Of a DNA stretch of 64,000 nucleotides, positions 26,378 to 35,787 are shown one piece after another. Under the pieces are notes generated by a model that worked only from the letters and a program-made list of their open reading frames with translations, had not been told where the DNA came from and searched no databases. The position numbers and the translations under genes were made by a program. The DNA is taken from contig JAZNBK010000053.1 of assembly GCA_045587025.1 (NCBI GenBank), forward strand, positions 1 through 64,000, given 5' to 3'. Every line of letters starts with the position of its first letter. Position 1 is the stretch's first letter. The DNA is from UBA1740 sp045587025 (GTDB lineage: Bacteria > Bacillota > Clostridia > Oscillospirales > CAG-272).

Positions 26378-28112
26378 TGCTCTCTCCTTTGTATGCTTGT
26401 TGTGTATATACTTCTCTATAAATGTCGTTATTTTTCAGCAATTCATCGTGCGTACCTACGCCGCAAATAGCGCCGTTATCCATAACCAATATCATATCGG
26501 CGTCCTGTACGGAGGATATTCTCTGCGCGATTATAATCTTCGTAGTTCCTGCGATATATTTTGAAAATCCCGCTCTGATAAGAGAATCCGTCTTGGTATC
26601 TACTGCGCTCGTGGAATCGTCCAAAATAAGTATCTTCGGCTTTTTGAGCAACGCTCTTGCAATACAAAGACGCTGCTTCTGACCGCCCGAAACGTTAGTT
26701 CCGCCCTGCTCTATTTTGGTATCGTAGCCATCGGGGAAGGAGGACACAAAATCATCTGCCTGAGCCAATTTACACGCCTCTATAATTTCCTCGTCGGTCG
26801 CATCCTTGTTGCCCCAACGCAAATTTTCCTTAATAGTGCCCGAAAAGAGCAGATTTTTCTGCAAAACCATAGCAACCGACGAGCGAAGCGCCTCAACGTC
26901 GTACTCGCGCACGTCGACACCACCTACTCGCACACTTCCCTCGCTTACGTCATAAAGACGTGGAATAAGCTGTACTAACGTAGATTTGCTCGAGCCGGTG
27001 CCGCCTATAATTCCTACCGTCATTCCGCTTTCTATATGCAGATTGACGCCCGAAAGCGCATACTTCTCTGCCTTTGAGGAATATTTGAAGCTGACGTTTT
27101 CAAAATCAATAGAGCCGTCCTTAACCTCGGTTATAGCGTCCACCTTCTGCTCAAGGGCAGGTGTCTCGTCAAGAACCTCGCAAATTCGCTTCATAGATTC
27201 GGCGGACATAGTCAGCATAACGTAAATCATAGATAGCATCATAAGGGACATAAGTATCTGCATACCGTACGTGAGCATTGCTGAAATCTGTCCGACGTCT
27301 ACTATCTCTCCGCCGCTTGTAATAGCCATTTTTGAGCCGACGAACAGCACGAAAATCATATTGAAATAAAGGCAGAACTGCATTATCGGGCGGTTCATTG
27401 CCACTATTTTTTCAGCGCGTGTAAAGTCGTTTCTTATTTCCTCGGCAGCATTTCCGAACTTTTCCTTTTCGTATTCCTCCCGGGAAAAGCCCTTTACCAC
27501 TCTCATTGCTCGAACGTTTTCCTCAATAGATTCGTTTAGGCGGTCGTATTTTTTGAAAACTCTGCGAAAGGCAGGCATTGCCTTTCTGCTTACGAGGAGA
27601 AGTCCGAATATAAGCACGGGTACTACGACAACGAATGCGGTAGCGAGAGCGCCACCCATTATATACGCCATAACAATAGAAAAAATGAACATCAGGGGGC
27701 TGCGTATCGCCGTTCTGATAAGCATCATAAAGGACATCTGAACGTTTGAAATGTCGGTCGTCATTCGAGTAACGAGTGACGAGGACGAAAATTTATCTAT
27801 GTTTTCAAACGAGAAGGATTGAATCTTTCTGAAAACGTCGCCCCTCAGATTTTTGGCGAAGCCCGCCGACGCCTTGGCGCAGGTAAAGCCGGCAATTCCT
27901 CCGCAGGAAAGCGAAATAATCGCCATAAGCGTCAAAAGCAAGCCGGTTTTCAAAATGCCCTGCATATCCACGCCGTTTTTAATTCTGTTAACCAAGTCCG
28001 CGGTAATAAACGGAATAAGCGATTCGATAATTACCTCGGCTATAATAAAAATTAACGTAAGGAGAGTCGGCTTCTTATACTCTCGCACGCAGGAAGCCAT
28101 TTTCTTAAACAT
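26370..28112 (-). CDS. ABC exporter subunit with degenerate ATPase site
   Basis: The 580-aa partner half-transporter has six membrane helices and a nucleotide-binding domain with Walker A GGTGSSKST and signature VSGGQKQR. In Walker B the catalytic Glu is Asp (LILDDSTS) and the H-loop His is Gln (IIAQRIS). These replacements are the hallmark of the non-hydrolysing site in heterodimeric exporters. It is the first gene of the pair, behind a strong promoter. The substrate is unknown. Confidence 0.92.
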   Translation of the reverse strand: MFKKMASCVREYKKPTLLTLIFIIAEVIIESLIPFITADLVNRIKNGVDMQGILKTGLLLTLMAIISLSCGGIAGFTCAKASAGFAKNLRGDVFRKIQSFSFENIDKFSSSSLVTRMTTDISNVQMSFMMLIRTAIRSPLMFIFSIVMAYIMGGALATAFVVVVPVLIFGLLLVSRKAMPAFRRVFKKYDRLNESIEENVRAMRVVKGFSREEYEKEKFGNAAEEIRNDFTRAEKIVAMNRPIMQFCLYFNMIFVLFVGSKMAITSGGEIVDVGQISAMLTYGMQILMSLMMLSMIYVMLTMSAESMKRICEVLDETPALEQKVDAITEVKDGSIDFENVSFKYSSKAEKYALSGVNLHIESGMTVGIIGGTGSSKSTLVQLIPRLYDVSEGSVRVGGVDVREYDVEALRSSVAMVLQKNLLFSGTIKENLRWGNKDATDEEIIEACKLAQADDFVSSFPDGYDTKIEQGGTNVSGGQKQRLCIARALLKKPKILILDDSTSAVDTKTDSLIRAGFSKYIAGTTKIIIAQRISSVQDADMILVMDNGAICGVGTHDELLKNNDIYREVYTQQAYKGESNE

Positions 28113-28166
28113 ATGTTTTTCCTTTCTTACAAAATAACACCTTTTATTGATAAAATTAACTCTTTA

Positions 28167-28195
28167 ATTATAATACTTTACCTACTGTATGTCAA
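28167..28195 (-). promoter_or_regulatory. Promoter of the ABC exporter operon
   Basis: On the minus strand a perfect TTGACA (28195-28190), a 17-bp spacer and a perfect TATAAT (28172-28167), about 55 bp before the start at 28112. Confidence 0.85.
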
Positions 28196-28254
28196 GTGAA
28201 TCCAATTGCCCTTTTTGTAACTTTTATTGAAACAAATATATATTTTTTTGTTTC

Positions 28255-28292
28255 TATAAAGAGGTACGGCGTTTGAGCCGTACCTCTTTATA
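28255..28292 (-). terminator. Hairpin after luxS-mtnN
   Basis: A perfect 16-bp stem (TATAAAGAGGTACGGC and its complement) with a 6-nt loop follows the mtnN stop. Neither side carries a long T-run, so terminator function is likely but not certain. Confidence 0.65.
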
Positions 28293-28313
28293 ACTATTCT
28301 ATGGCACTTGTTT

Positions 28314-29015
28314 TCAAATACGGGGAATGACCTCGCATAAAACGTCAACGGCTCTCTTTGCCGCCTCTCTTGCGAACCTCGGATAATCCAGAGTTGCGTT
28401 CTCGTCACCCCCGTCGGAAATTGCCCTGATAGCGCAAAATTCAACCTTGTTCACGTAGCAGACCTGACCTATAGCCGCGCCCTCCATTTCGCACGCCGAG
28501 GCGTCGAATATTTTCTTTATTCTTTCTTTTTCCTCGCTTGCGCTTATGAATTTGTCACCCGACGCAATTCTTCCGTATATGTATGGTATTTTAAGCTTTT
28601 CGGCGGCTTCACCTACCAAGCTCGCTATCTTTTTTGAGGAGGGTATGCTCACTACGTTTATTCCCGAAATCAATCCGACGGGATCACCGATAGCAGAAGT
28701 GTCCATATCGTGTTGAACAACGTCTGTCGCAATTACCATGCCCCCGATACTGACTTTCTCTGTAAGAGTTCCCGCAACTCCCGTATTTATAATATATTCG
28801 GGAGCGAAGCTAAGTATCATCGTTTGCGCGCACATAGACGCAAAAACCTTTCCTATCCCGCAAATTGCAACTACGGTATCCTTTCCAAGCAGATTCCCAT
28901 AATGGAAGCTGACACCACCTAACGTAACCGATTCGCTGTCGCCCATTCGTGAAAGATAGCCCTCTGCTTCAAGCTCCATTGCGCAAATTATACCTAATTG
29001 CATTTTTTTAATCAT
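28314..29015 (-). CDS. mtnN: 5'-methylthioadenosine/S-adenosylhomocysteine nucleosidase
   Basis: This enzyme cleaves adenine from S-adenosylhomocysteine and 5'-methylthioadenosine, giving the S-ribosylhomocysteine used by LuxS. Family motifs are IICAMELEAEGYL at the N-terminus, INTGVAGTL, and the active-site region SACEMEGAAIGQVCY with AIRAISDGGD. I place the start at the ATG at 29015, inside the end of luxS, with GGATGG upstream; an in-frame ATG at 29027 is the alternative. The overlap indicates a luxS-mtnN operon covering both AI-2-forming steps. Confidence 0.94.
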   Translation of the reverse strand: MIKKMQLGIICAMELEAEGYLSRMGDSESVTLGGVSFHYGNLLGKDTVVAICGIGKVFASMCAQTMILSFAPEYIINTGVAGTLTEKVSIGGMVIATDVVQHDMDTSAIGDPVGLISGINVVSIPSSKKIASLVGEAAEKLKIPYIYGRIASGDKFISASEEKERIKKIFDASACEMEGAAIGQVCYVNKVEFCAIRAISDGGDENATLDYPRFAREAAKRAVDVLCEVIPRI

Positions 29016-29475
29016 CGTATTTACCATCCGTTCGACCGTATTTTTCTATATCTGACAAGTATTGTTTACATTCCTTCTTTGCGGCGCTCAGGTCGAGGTC
29101 AAGATAATTTCCACATTCCTTTCGGCTGGCGCCAAAAACCTCTCCCTCGTATTCCAATATATCGGATAGCGTCTTTTTGATATAAAATACCGCCTCGTCT
29201 ATATCGGTATTACGGAGCAAAAGGTAAAATCCCGTTCTGCATCCCATAGGGCCGAAATAGATAACCCTATCACCTATATCCGAGTTTCTTATCATTGTCG
29301 CAAACATATGCTCGACTGTATGCATAGTGGTACTGTCCATATAGCTGTCGCAATTCGGCCTTCTCGTACGTAAATCATAGGTAGTAATATCTCCGTCAAC
29401 TCTCGATACGTATATCCCCGGAAGAATTTTGTCGTGATCAACACGAAAGCTTTGTATTTTTGTAATTTCCTTCAT
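29008..29475 (-). CDS. luxS: S-ribosylhomocysteine lyase (AI-2 synthase)
   Basis: This metalloenzyme splits S-ribosylhomocysteine into homocysteine and DPD, the precursor of autoinducer-2. The 155-aa product has the metal-binding H52-T-V-E-H56 motif, the third ligand C121 in KECGNYLD, and the catalytic cysteine C79 in GPMGCRTGFY. CGGAGC precedes the ATG at 29475. It is the first gene of the luxS-mtnN pair, so it serves the activated-methyl cycle and possibly signalling. Confidence 0.97.
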   Translation of the reverse strand: MKEITKIQSFRVDHDKILPGIYVSRVDGDITTYDLRTRRPNCDSYMDSTTMHTVEHMFATMIRNSDIGDRVIYFGPMGCRTGFYLLLRNTDIDEAVFYIKKTLSDILEYEGEVFGASRKECGNYLDLDLSAAKKECKQYLSDIEKYGRTDGKYDD

Positions 29476-29599
29476 TTGTCAGCTCCGTTTTATAATTTTT
29501 ATATATGAGGTTAATTATGAATAACGCTTTTATTCTAAGCTTGTTCACTCAAATTAAATATTGAACGTGAAATCATACGAAGTTAAATCTCTCGCCTAC

Positions 29600-29628
29600 A
29601 TTATATCATTTTTTTCTGTTAATTTCAA
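29600..29628 (-). promoter_or_regulatory. Promoter of luxS-mtnN
   Basis: On the minus strand TTGAAA (29628-29623), a 17-bp spacer and TATAAT (29605-29600). The leader to luxS is about 120 nt; I recognise no SAM or SAH riboswitch in it. Confidence 0.7.
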
Positions 29629-29725
29629 TGCAATAGAGAAAAAATAGAAAGATGTTTTACATAAATCTTTACTTTTGTCGGATTATATGGTAAAATATAA
29701 CATAATGAGAAATGGGAGCATAGAA

Positions 29726-30445
29726 ATGGAATTTAAAAGCATTTTTTCAAATCTTCTTGACGTATATGACAGTATAATCGTTTTTGACACCGAAACCTCC
29801 GGTCTCGACAGCAAAAAAGAGGATATAATAGAAATTTCTTTAATTAAGCTTGAAAACAAGAAAAAACCGTGTGTTACGCTTGAGCTTGACAGATATATTT
29901 TCCTCGGCAGACCTCTTGATCCTGCGGTCGTGGAGCTGACGGGAATTACTGACGAGAAGCTTAACACCGACGGCCTTGACAGAAACGAAGTAGCAAAAGA
30001 GGTTTCGGACGCTTTCCGCGGGCATAATCTTATTGTAGCTCACAACGCAAACTTTGATTTACATTTTTTAACTGAGCTTTTCAGAAAAACAGGAATGGGC
30101 ATAGACCTGTCGCAGTCCGACTTCTTAGACACCTTGACAATATACAAGGACCGTCGCCAATTTCCGCACAAGCTGTGCAACGCCATTGCCGAATACGGTC
30201 TTGAAGGAAAGGCAGTAAACTCTCACACCTCTATTGACGACGCATACGCCGCCTTGCTCGTTTTAGACGAGATGGTCTGTGAGCGTGATGACATACCGCT
30301 TTATATAAATTTGTTTGGCTTTAATCCTAAATATTCCTTCACTCCCGTCGAGGAATTGCCAAAATTGACGTATTGCCCCCAGCCGTTTACTTCTCCGTTA
30401 CCGCTTTATTTTGATATAGCTCATTTTTGTAAGAAACCCAATTGA
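29726..30445 (+). CDS. DEDDh 3'-5' exonuclease (DnaQ/PolC epsilon-like)
   Basis: The product of about 239 aa is an exonuclease of the RNase T/DnaQ superfamily. Exo I motif is FDTETSGLD, Exo II is HNANFDLHFL and Exo III is HTSIDDAYAAL, so all catalytic acids and the His are present. There is no polymerase domain, so it may proofread in trans or trim RNA or DNA. I choose the ATG at 29726, because GGGAG lies seven bases upstream; starts further upstream are not supported. birA follows 19 bp later. Confidence 0.88.
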   Translation: MEFKSIFSNLLDVYDSIIVFDTETSGLDSKKEDIIEISLIKLENKKKPCVTLELDRYIFLGRPLDPAVVELTGITDEKLNTDGLDRNEVAKEVSDAFRGHNLIVAHNANFDLHFLTELFRKTGMGIDLSQSDFLDTLTIYKDRRQFPHKLCNAIAEYGLEGKAVNSHTSIDDAYAALLVLDEMVCERDDIPLYINLFGFNPKYSFTPVEELPKLTYCPQPFTSPLPLYFDIAHFCKKPN

Positions 30446-30464
30446 AATATAAGCGAGGAATTAT

Positions 30465-31466
30465 ATGAAAACCAAGAGAAACACTTCCGAAAACGCAGAG
30501 AAATATGTCCTGCAAGTGCTTGAAGAAGAAAAAGGACATTACGTTTCCGGCAGTAAATTAGCGAAAAATTCCAACGTAAGCCGAAGCGCTATCTGGAAGG
30601 TTGTCAACTCCCTGCGTAAAAAGGGACATATAATAGAGGGCTCTACCAGAAAGGGCTATAACCTCATCCCCCGCGACTCCGTAATTTCCGAGGCGAGCAT
30701 AAAAAAGCATATGCACATGTATGCCGACAGCGTAGGCATACGCGCCTTCGAAAAGGTGACCTCTACCAACACTGTAGCGAGAGATTTCGCAGAAAGGGGC
30801 TATGGACAATTCACCACTGTCGTCGCAGACGAGCAGACGAACGGAAGAGGACGGCTCGGAAGAAGCTTCTTTTCTCCCGGCGGATCGGGTATCTATATGA
30901 GCGTGATTTTACGTCCGACACTCCCGCCTGAAAAGGCGCTTTATATCACTACCGCCGCCGCTGCCGCCTGCGCAGAGGCGATAGAGTCGGTTTTTGGACT
31001 TAAAACCGAAATAAAATGGGTAAACGACGTACTATACCAAGGAAAAAAGGTGTGTGGCATTTTAACGGAAAGCGCTTTCGACGCTAAAAACAACATTTCA
31101 TACGTCATACTTGGCATAGGCGTAAACGTTTTTCCGCCAAAAGAGGGCTTCCCAAAAGAAATTGAAGGCATTGCGTCGTGGCTTTCAAGCGAGCCGCTTT
31201 TTGAAGTCAGAAGCCGCCTTATTGCCGAAATTCTCGAACGCTTCATTTTTTACTATGACGGAATTTTGAGCAAATCCTTTATGAACAGCTATCGCAAGCG
31301 CCTTTGCTGGATAGGCGAAAAAATAAACGTTATTAACGGAGAAACCGTAAGAGGCGCAACACTCGTCGGGCTCTCCGACAATCTGGAGCTCGAAGTCCGA
31401 TTTGATGACGGCGAGTGGGGCTTAATATACTCCGGTGAGGTAAGCATACGAAAAACGTCAACTTAA
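30465..31466 (+). CDS. birA: Biotin-[acetyl-CoA carboxylase] ligase / biotin repressor
   Basis: This bifunctional protein attaches biotin to carboxyl carriers and can repress biotin genes. The 333-aa product has an N-terminal winged helix (SRSAIWKVVNSLRKKG, about 28-50) followed by the ligase domain with the biotinyl-AMP loop NGRGRLGRSFFS, the lysine motif KWVNDVLYQGKKVCGIL, and a C-terminal SH3-like segment. The HTH implies transcriptional control, but no biotin operon is in the window. An ECF S component at 58.5 kb is a different, unassigned transporter. Confidence 0.95.
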   Translation: MKTKRNTSENAEKYVLQVLEEEKGHYVSGSKLAKNSNVSRSAIWKVVNSLRKKGHIIEGSTRKGYNLIPRDSVISEASIKKHMHMYADSVGIRAFEKVTSTNTVARDFAERGYGQFTTVVADEQTNGRGRLGRSFFSPGGSGIYMSVILRPTLPPEKALYITTAAAAACAEAIESVFGLKTEIKWVNDVLYQGKKVCGILTESAFDAKNNISYVILGIGVNVFPPKEGFPKEIEGIASWLSSEPLFEVRSRLIAEILERFIFYYDGILSKSFMNSYRKRLCWIGEKINVINGETVRGATLVGLSDNLELEVRFDDGEWGLIYSGEVSIRKTST

Positions 31467-31470
31467 GCTA

Positions 31471-31508
31471 AAAGACGATATGTAAACGTTTAGTTACATA
31501 TCGTCTTT
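31471..31508 (+). terminator. Terminator of birA
   Basis: A perfect 15-bp stem AAAGACGATATGTAA/TTACATATCGTCTTT with an 8-nt loop, followed by TATTTG. It lies between convergent birA and dusB. Confidence 0.85.
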
Positions 31509-31517
31509 ATTTGTATT

Positions 31518-32498
31518 CTAAAGCGCAGACGCTTTTTCTTCTAAAACCGCCTTTATCTCGCTATAACTCTCGAGTGAATTTATTTTCGCGCGGATTTCAG
31601 CCGCGCCATTAATACCCTTTATATACTCGGCTATTTGCTTTCTCGACTCGAATACCGCAATACGCTCGCCCTTGTCCTCTATCGCAAGGCGAAGCTGCAA
31701 GAGCGCCGTATCTATCTTCTCTCTTTGCGTAACGTGCGACACCTGTCTTCCTTCCAACAATGCCTTGATTTCCGCAAAAATGAAAGGGTTTCCCACAGCG
31801 CCTCTTCCGACTGCAACGCCGTCGCACTTCGTTTGTCGAAGCATTGAAATAGCGTCCTCGCCGCTTATTATATCGCCGTTTGCAATAACGGGAACAGAAA
31901 CGCTCTCCTTTACCCTCGCAATAATCTCACGATCAGCTTTTCCCGAATACATCTGCGTTTTCGTCCTGCCGTGGACGCAAATCAAGGAAGCGCCTCCTGC
32001 CTGCGCCGCCTGCGCTACCTCGCACGCATTTATGCTTTTTTCATCGTAGCCGGCGCGGATTTTTACAGTTACGGGGAGCGGCGACGCCTTGGCAACGGCA
32101 GAAACAAGCCGCATTACGAGGTCGGGATCCTTCATAAGATAACTCCCCTCGTGATTTCCCGTTATTTTAGGTACGGGACAGCCCATATTGATATCAATGG
32201 CGCAAGGCAAGACCTCTCCCGCATATCCCTCGTAAATCATAGCCGTCGCCTCTGCCATAACGCTCTCCTCGTGCCCAAAAAGCTGCAAGGCGCAAGGCGC
32301 TTCATCTGCTTCAATGCGACAGAGCTCAACGGTTTTTTTATCACGATAGCATATCGCTTTTGCTGAAACCATTTCGGACGTCAGATATTCTGCGCCGTAA
32401 CCCTTACAAATCAAGCGCATCGCTCTATCTGTAAAGCCCGCCATAGGCGCAAGGAAAAGCCCATATTTGATTTCAGTATTTCCTATACATATTCTCAA
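31518..32498 (-). CDS. dusB: tRNA-dihydrouridine synthase
   Basis: This FMN-dependent reductase makes dihydrouridine in tRNA D-loops. The 326-aa TIM-barrel protein has LAPMAGFTDRAMRLI, the catalytic cysteine region DINMGCPVPKI, the CVHGRTKTQMYSG motif and the FMN-phosphate loop CDGVAVGRGAVGNPFIF. The GCP/KI context fits the DusB branch. It overlaps the 3' end of the preceding membrane-protein gene by 4 bp, so the two are co-translated. Confidence 0.93.
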   Translation of the reverse strand: MRICIGNTEIKYGLFLAPMAGFTDRAMRLICKGYGAEYLTSEMVSAKAICYRDKKTVELCRIEADEAPCALQLFGHEESVMAEATAMIYEGYAGEVLPCAIDINMGCPVPKITGNHEGSYLMKDPDLVMRLVSAVAKASPLPVTVKIRAGYDEKSINACEVAQAAQAGGASLICVHGRTKTQMYSGKADREIIARVKESVSVPVIANGDIISGEDAISMLRQTKCDGVAVGRGAVGNPFIFAEIKALLEGRQVSHVTQREKIDTALLQLRLAIEDKGERIAVFESRKQIAEYIKGINGAAEIRAKINSLESYSEIKAVLEEKASAL

Positions 32499-33031
32499 TG
32501 TCGTAATTCCTCGGATAATACAGTTTTTTCATTGAATTTGCACATTAATTTTACTGCCCGTGTCGTTGCTTCGAAATATACGGCGTATCCCTTCCCTTCG
32601 TTCAGATAATACGCTATATAAGAGTCGGGACTTTTTGCAGTACCTCTATAATCGTATACGACGGCGTTTTTTATCTGCTCATCGTCAAAGCACGCAACGG
32701 GGGCTATCTTTTCTGCATCTCTAATCTTGAAGCGGAGCTGTTCCTTCTTTTTCTTCGGAGAATATGCAATATAAAATACCATCTCGCCCTGCTCTATTTT
32801 ATATTCGTAATCGTATTTTACAAGATGCCACGTGAAAAATATAAGCATCCAAATCAAAAGGGGCAGCACGGCAATTACCTGAGGCATCTTTACTGCGGTC
32901 AGAAAAAACACAATATAGCCAGAGCCGAAGAAAACGTATAAAAGCACAAGCAATATTCTTTTCGTTAAATTATCGCCTTCCGCCTTTTTCGCTACGCCGT
33001 ATTCTGCGTAATTCAATAATCCTTCACTCAT
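32495..33031 (-). CDS. Hypothetical two-helix membrane protein
   Basis: I cannot assign this 178-aa protein. Two adjacent hydrophobic helices at about residues 24-68 (RILLVLLYVFFGSGYIVFFL and the next segment) are followed by a cytoplasmic beta-rich part resembling bacterial PH-like domains (KIEQGEMVFYIAYSPKKKK). It precedes and overlaps dusB by 4 bp, a conserved style of pairing but with no functional clue. AGAGC-type Shine-Dalgarno spacing is modest. Confidence 0.65.
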   Translation of the reverse strand: MSEGLLNYAEYGVAKKAEGDNLTKRILLVLLYVFFGSGYIVFFLTAVKMPQVIAVLPLLIWMLIFFTWHLVKYDYEYKIEQGEMVFYIAYSPKKKKEQLRFKIRDAEKIAPVACFDDEQIKNAVVYDYRGTAKSPDSYIAYYLNEGKGYAVYFEATTRAVKLMCKFNEKTVLSEELRH

Positions 33032-33167
33032 AACAGCTCTCCATACGATAAAATCTATGCGTTTTATCTGATACTTTTTTAATTCGGTATTCCATTTTTA
33101 ATGAAATTATGATATACTTAAATTATAGCATGAGGTAATCTACAATTCAAGCATTTTGGAGAAAAAT

Positions 33168-35189
33168 ATGCAAAGAACCAATACTCTTCCCGAATTACTC
33201 GCCCCTGCGGGCTCATACGAAGCTCTGCTCGGCGCAATAGAGGCAGGCGCTGATGCAGTTTATTTAGGCGGTAAGAGCTTTAATGCGCGGGCATACGCCA
33301 AAAATCTCGACGACGAAGACGTAAAAAGAGCTATAACCTACGCGCATCTGCATAACGTAAAGGTATACGTAACGCTGAACACTCTGCTTTTTGATAAAGA
33401 GCTTTCCTCCTTTCTTGAATATGCTAAATATTTATATGAAATCGGTGCGGATGCAGTAATCGTCGCCGACATGGGCGCTATTTCGCTTTTGCGACGTGAG
33501 CTTCCTTTCCTCGAAATTCACGCAAGCACACAGGCGACCGTGCAGTCCTCGGCGGGAGCTGACGAGCTGTACGCAATGGGAGTTCGCCGAGTTGTTCTCT
33601 CCCGTGAGCTTTCTCTTGAAAACATCAAAAAAACAACCGAAATATGCAAGGGCGAAACCGAAATTTTTCTTCACGGAGCTCTATGCGTTTGTCACTCGGG
33701 GCAATGCCTTTTCAGCTCGCTTGTCGGAGATAGGAGCGGAAACCGAGGAGAGTGCGCTCAGCCCTGCCGACTGCCATATAAAAACGGATATCCCCTGAGC
33801 TTAAAGGACCTCTCGCTATGCTCTCACATACCCGAGCTTATCGAGAGTGGCGTTTCCTCGCTCAAAATCGAGGGTAGAATGAAATCTCCCGAATACGTAT
33901 ACGGCGTAACGAAAATCTACCGCCGTCTGCTCGACGAAAGAAGAAACGCAACGAAGGAAGAAAAGGAAGCGCTCGCATCTCTGTTTTCAAGGGGCGGATT
34001 TACCGACGGATATTTTGTCGGAAAGCTTGGTCCCGAGATGGAGGGCGTGCGAAGCGAGACGGACAAAGAGAAAACAAGAAGCTTGGAGCAAAGAAGCTTT
34101 AAGGAGCGAAAGTTAAAGATAAGCGCCGTCTGCAAGATAAAAACAGGTTGTCCTGCGCTCTTAGAGCTTTCGTACAAGGATAAAAAAGCGGTTTTCGAGG
34201 GCGAAATTCCCGAAACGGCGAAAAGCTTTGCGCTTACAGAAGAAGGTGTTATTTCTCAAATTTCAAAAATGGGAAATACCTTTTTCACTCTTGAAAAAGA
34301 CGACGTTTCTTTATATCTTGACGACGGTCTCAACCTTCCTGTTTCTGCCTTAAATTCTCTTCGCAGAGGCGCCTCGCAAGCGCTATTAGAGCAGTTCAAT
34401 AAAAAAGCGGAGAAAAACCCACCGCAACAGCAGGTGATAGAAAAGATTACCGCAAAATCGCCCGACGCATACACTGCACTCTGCTTCAATTATTCTCAAT
34501 TTGAAGCAATTTCGGACGAGAATTTCTTTGATATAATTTATCTTCCGCTACTTGAAATTTCCGACACGAAAAAAATACCGAACGGCGTTTATATCCCACC
34601 CGTAATTACCGAGAGCGAGACGGACGAGGTTCTCTCTCTTATGAAGAAGGTCAAGTCGTTGGGCGTAAAATACGCGCTTGTCGGTAATTTATCCCACATC
34701 TCTCTGGCAAGAGAGGCAGGGCTTATTCCAAACGGAGATTTTCGACTTAACGTCGCTAACAATGAAGCGCAAAAAGCGTGGCGAAGCTTAGGGGTTGAAA
34801 GATTTGTACTCTCCCCAGAGCTTACGTTAGCTAAGATACGTGACATACATGACGGCTCGCCGATAGTTTACGGAAGAATACCTCTTATGCTTCTCGAGCG
34901 CTGTTATATGAAGATTAACTTCGGATGCAGAACCTGTTCAAAATGCCACTTGACCGACAGGCGAGGGGTTAAATTCCCTCTTATCCGAGAATATAAGCAC
35001 CGTAACCTGCTCCTTAATAGCAGTATCACCTATATGGGAGATAAAAAAGAGCTTCTCTCGCAGTATGGAATCAGGGGAGGTCATTTCATATTCACTGTAG
35101 AAACGCCAGATGAATGTATAAGGGCTATATCCGCCTATAAAAGCGGGCGCGCTCTGCAAAATACTCAAATAAGAAGAATATCAAAATAA
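33168..35189 (+). CDS. Peptidase U32 family protein (RNA hydroxylation type)
   Basis: The product of about 673 aa begins with the U32 TIM-barrel part (LLAPAGSYEALLGAIEAG) and carries the U32 signature EIFLHGALCVCHSGQCLFSS near residues 165-184 with clustered cysteines. A long C-terminal region ends in another cysteine-rich motif (CRTCSKCH). U32 relatives such as RlhA and TrhP hydroxylate rRNA or tRNA rather than cut protein, so RNA modification is the likelier job. The ATG at 33168 has GGAG six bases before it; an in-frame TTG at 33156 is less likely. It leads a run with maf, nth and a TOPRIM gene. Confidence 0.88.
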   Translation: MQRTNTLPELLAPAGSYEALLGAIEAGADAVYLGGKSFNARAYAKNLDDEDVKRAITYAHLHNVKVYVTLNTLLFDKELSSFLEYAKYLYEIGADAVIVADMGAISLLRRELPFLEIHASTQATVQSSAGADELYAMGVRRVVLSRELSLENIKKTTEICKGETEIFLHGALCVCHSGQCLFSSLVGDRSGNRGECAQPCRLPYKNGYPLSLKDLSLCSHIPELIESGVSSLKIEGRMKSPEYVYGVTKIYRRLLDERRNATKEEKEALASLFSRGGFTDGYFVGKLGPEMEGVRSETDKEKTRSLEQRSFKERKLKISAVCKIKTGCPALLELSYKDKKAVFEGEIPETAKSFALTEEGVISQISKMGNTFFTLEKDDVSLYLDDGLNLPVSALNSLRRGASQALLEQFNKKAEKNPPQQQVIEKITAKSPDAYTALCFNYSQFEAISDENFFDIIYLPLLEISDTKKIPNGVYIPPVITESETDEVLSLMKKVKSLGVKYALVGNLSHISLAREAGLIPNGDFRLNVANNEAQKAWRSLGVERFVLSPELTLAKIRDIHDGSPIVYGRIPLMLLERCYMKINFGCRTCSKCHLTDRRGVKFPLIREYKHRNLLLNSSITYMGDKKELLSQYGIRGGHFIFTVETPDECIRAISAYKSGRALQNTQIRRISK

Positions 35190-35202
35190 TATCGGATTTA
35201 TT

Positions 35203-35787
35203 ATGAAAAACGAAGCTTTAAACAAAACAAAAATCATTCTTGCGTCTGCCTCTCCGAGACGAAAGGAAATCATGGAGAGAATGGGATTAAGATTTGAAAT
35301 CGTCACTTCTGATGTAAATGAAAGTTTACCTCCCGAGATTTCCGCATCTGAAGCTACAAAAATTTTAGCTCATAAAAAATCGGATGCCGTCGCTAAAATT
35401 TGCGGAGATGACTGCGTCGTTATCGGCTCCGATACCCTGTTAGAGCATAACGGCGAGCCGCTTGGGAAGCCGAGGGACGAAAATCACGCCTTCGATATGC
35501 TTATGTCGCTTTCAGGCAAAAGGCATCTCGTACATACCGCCGTTGCAGTAATCTACAAGGGGCGCACGCTTGTCGATATAGACACGACCTCGGTATATAT
35601 GCGCGCCTTTTCCGAAGATGAAGCCAAAGAATATATTGAAACGAAGGAGCCAATGGACAAGGCGGGAGCTTACGCAATTCAAGGGATAGGCGCAAAGCTG
35701 GTAGAAAAAATCGAGGGAGAATTTGATACTGTCGTGGGACTGCCCTCAAAGCTGCTTATTAAAATGCTCACGGAGATTACAAAATGA
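35203..35787 (+). CDS. maf: Maf-like nucleoside triphosphate pyrophosphatase
   Basis: This house-cleaning enzyme hydrolyses dTTP/UTP or modified nucleotides. The 194-aa product has the Maf N-terminal SASPRRKEIM, the catalytic acid region IGSDTLLEHNGEPLGKP and KAGAYAIQGIGAKLVEKIEG. It starts 13 bp after the U32 gene and overlaps nth by 4 bp (ATGA). Confidence 0.94.
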   Translation: MKNEALNKTKIILASASPRRKEIMERMGLRFEIVTSDVNESLPPEISASEATKILAHKKSDAVAKICGDDCVVIGSDTLLEHNGEPLGKPRDENHAFDMLMSLSGKRHLVHTAVAVIYKGRTLVDIDTTSVYMRAFSEDEAKEYIETKEPMDKAGAYAIQGIGAKLVEKIEGEFDTVVGLPSKLLIKMLTEITK

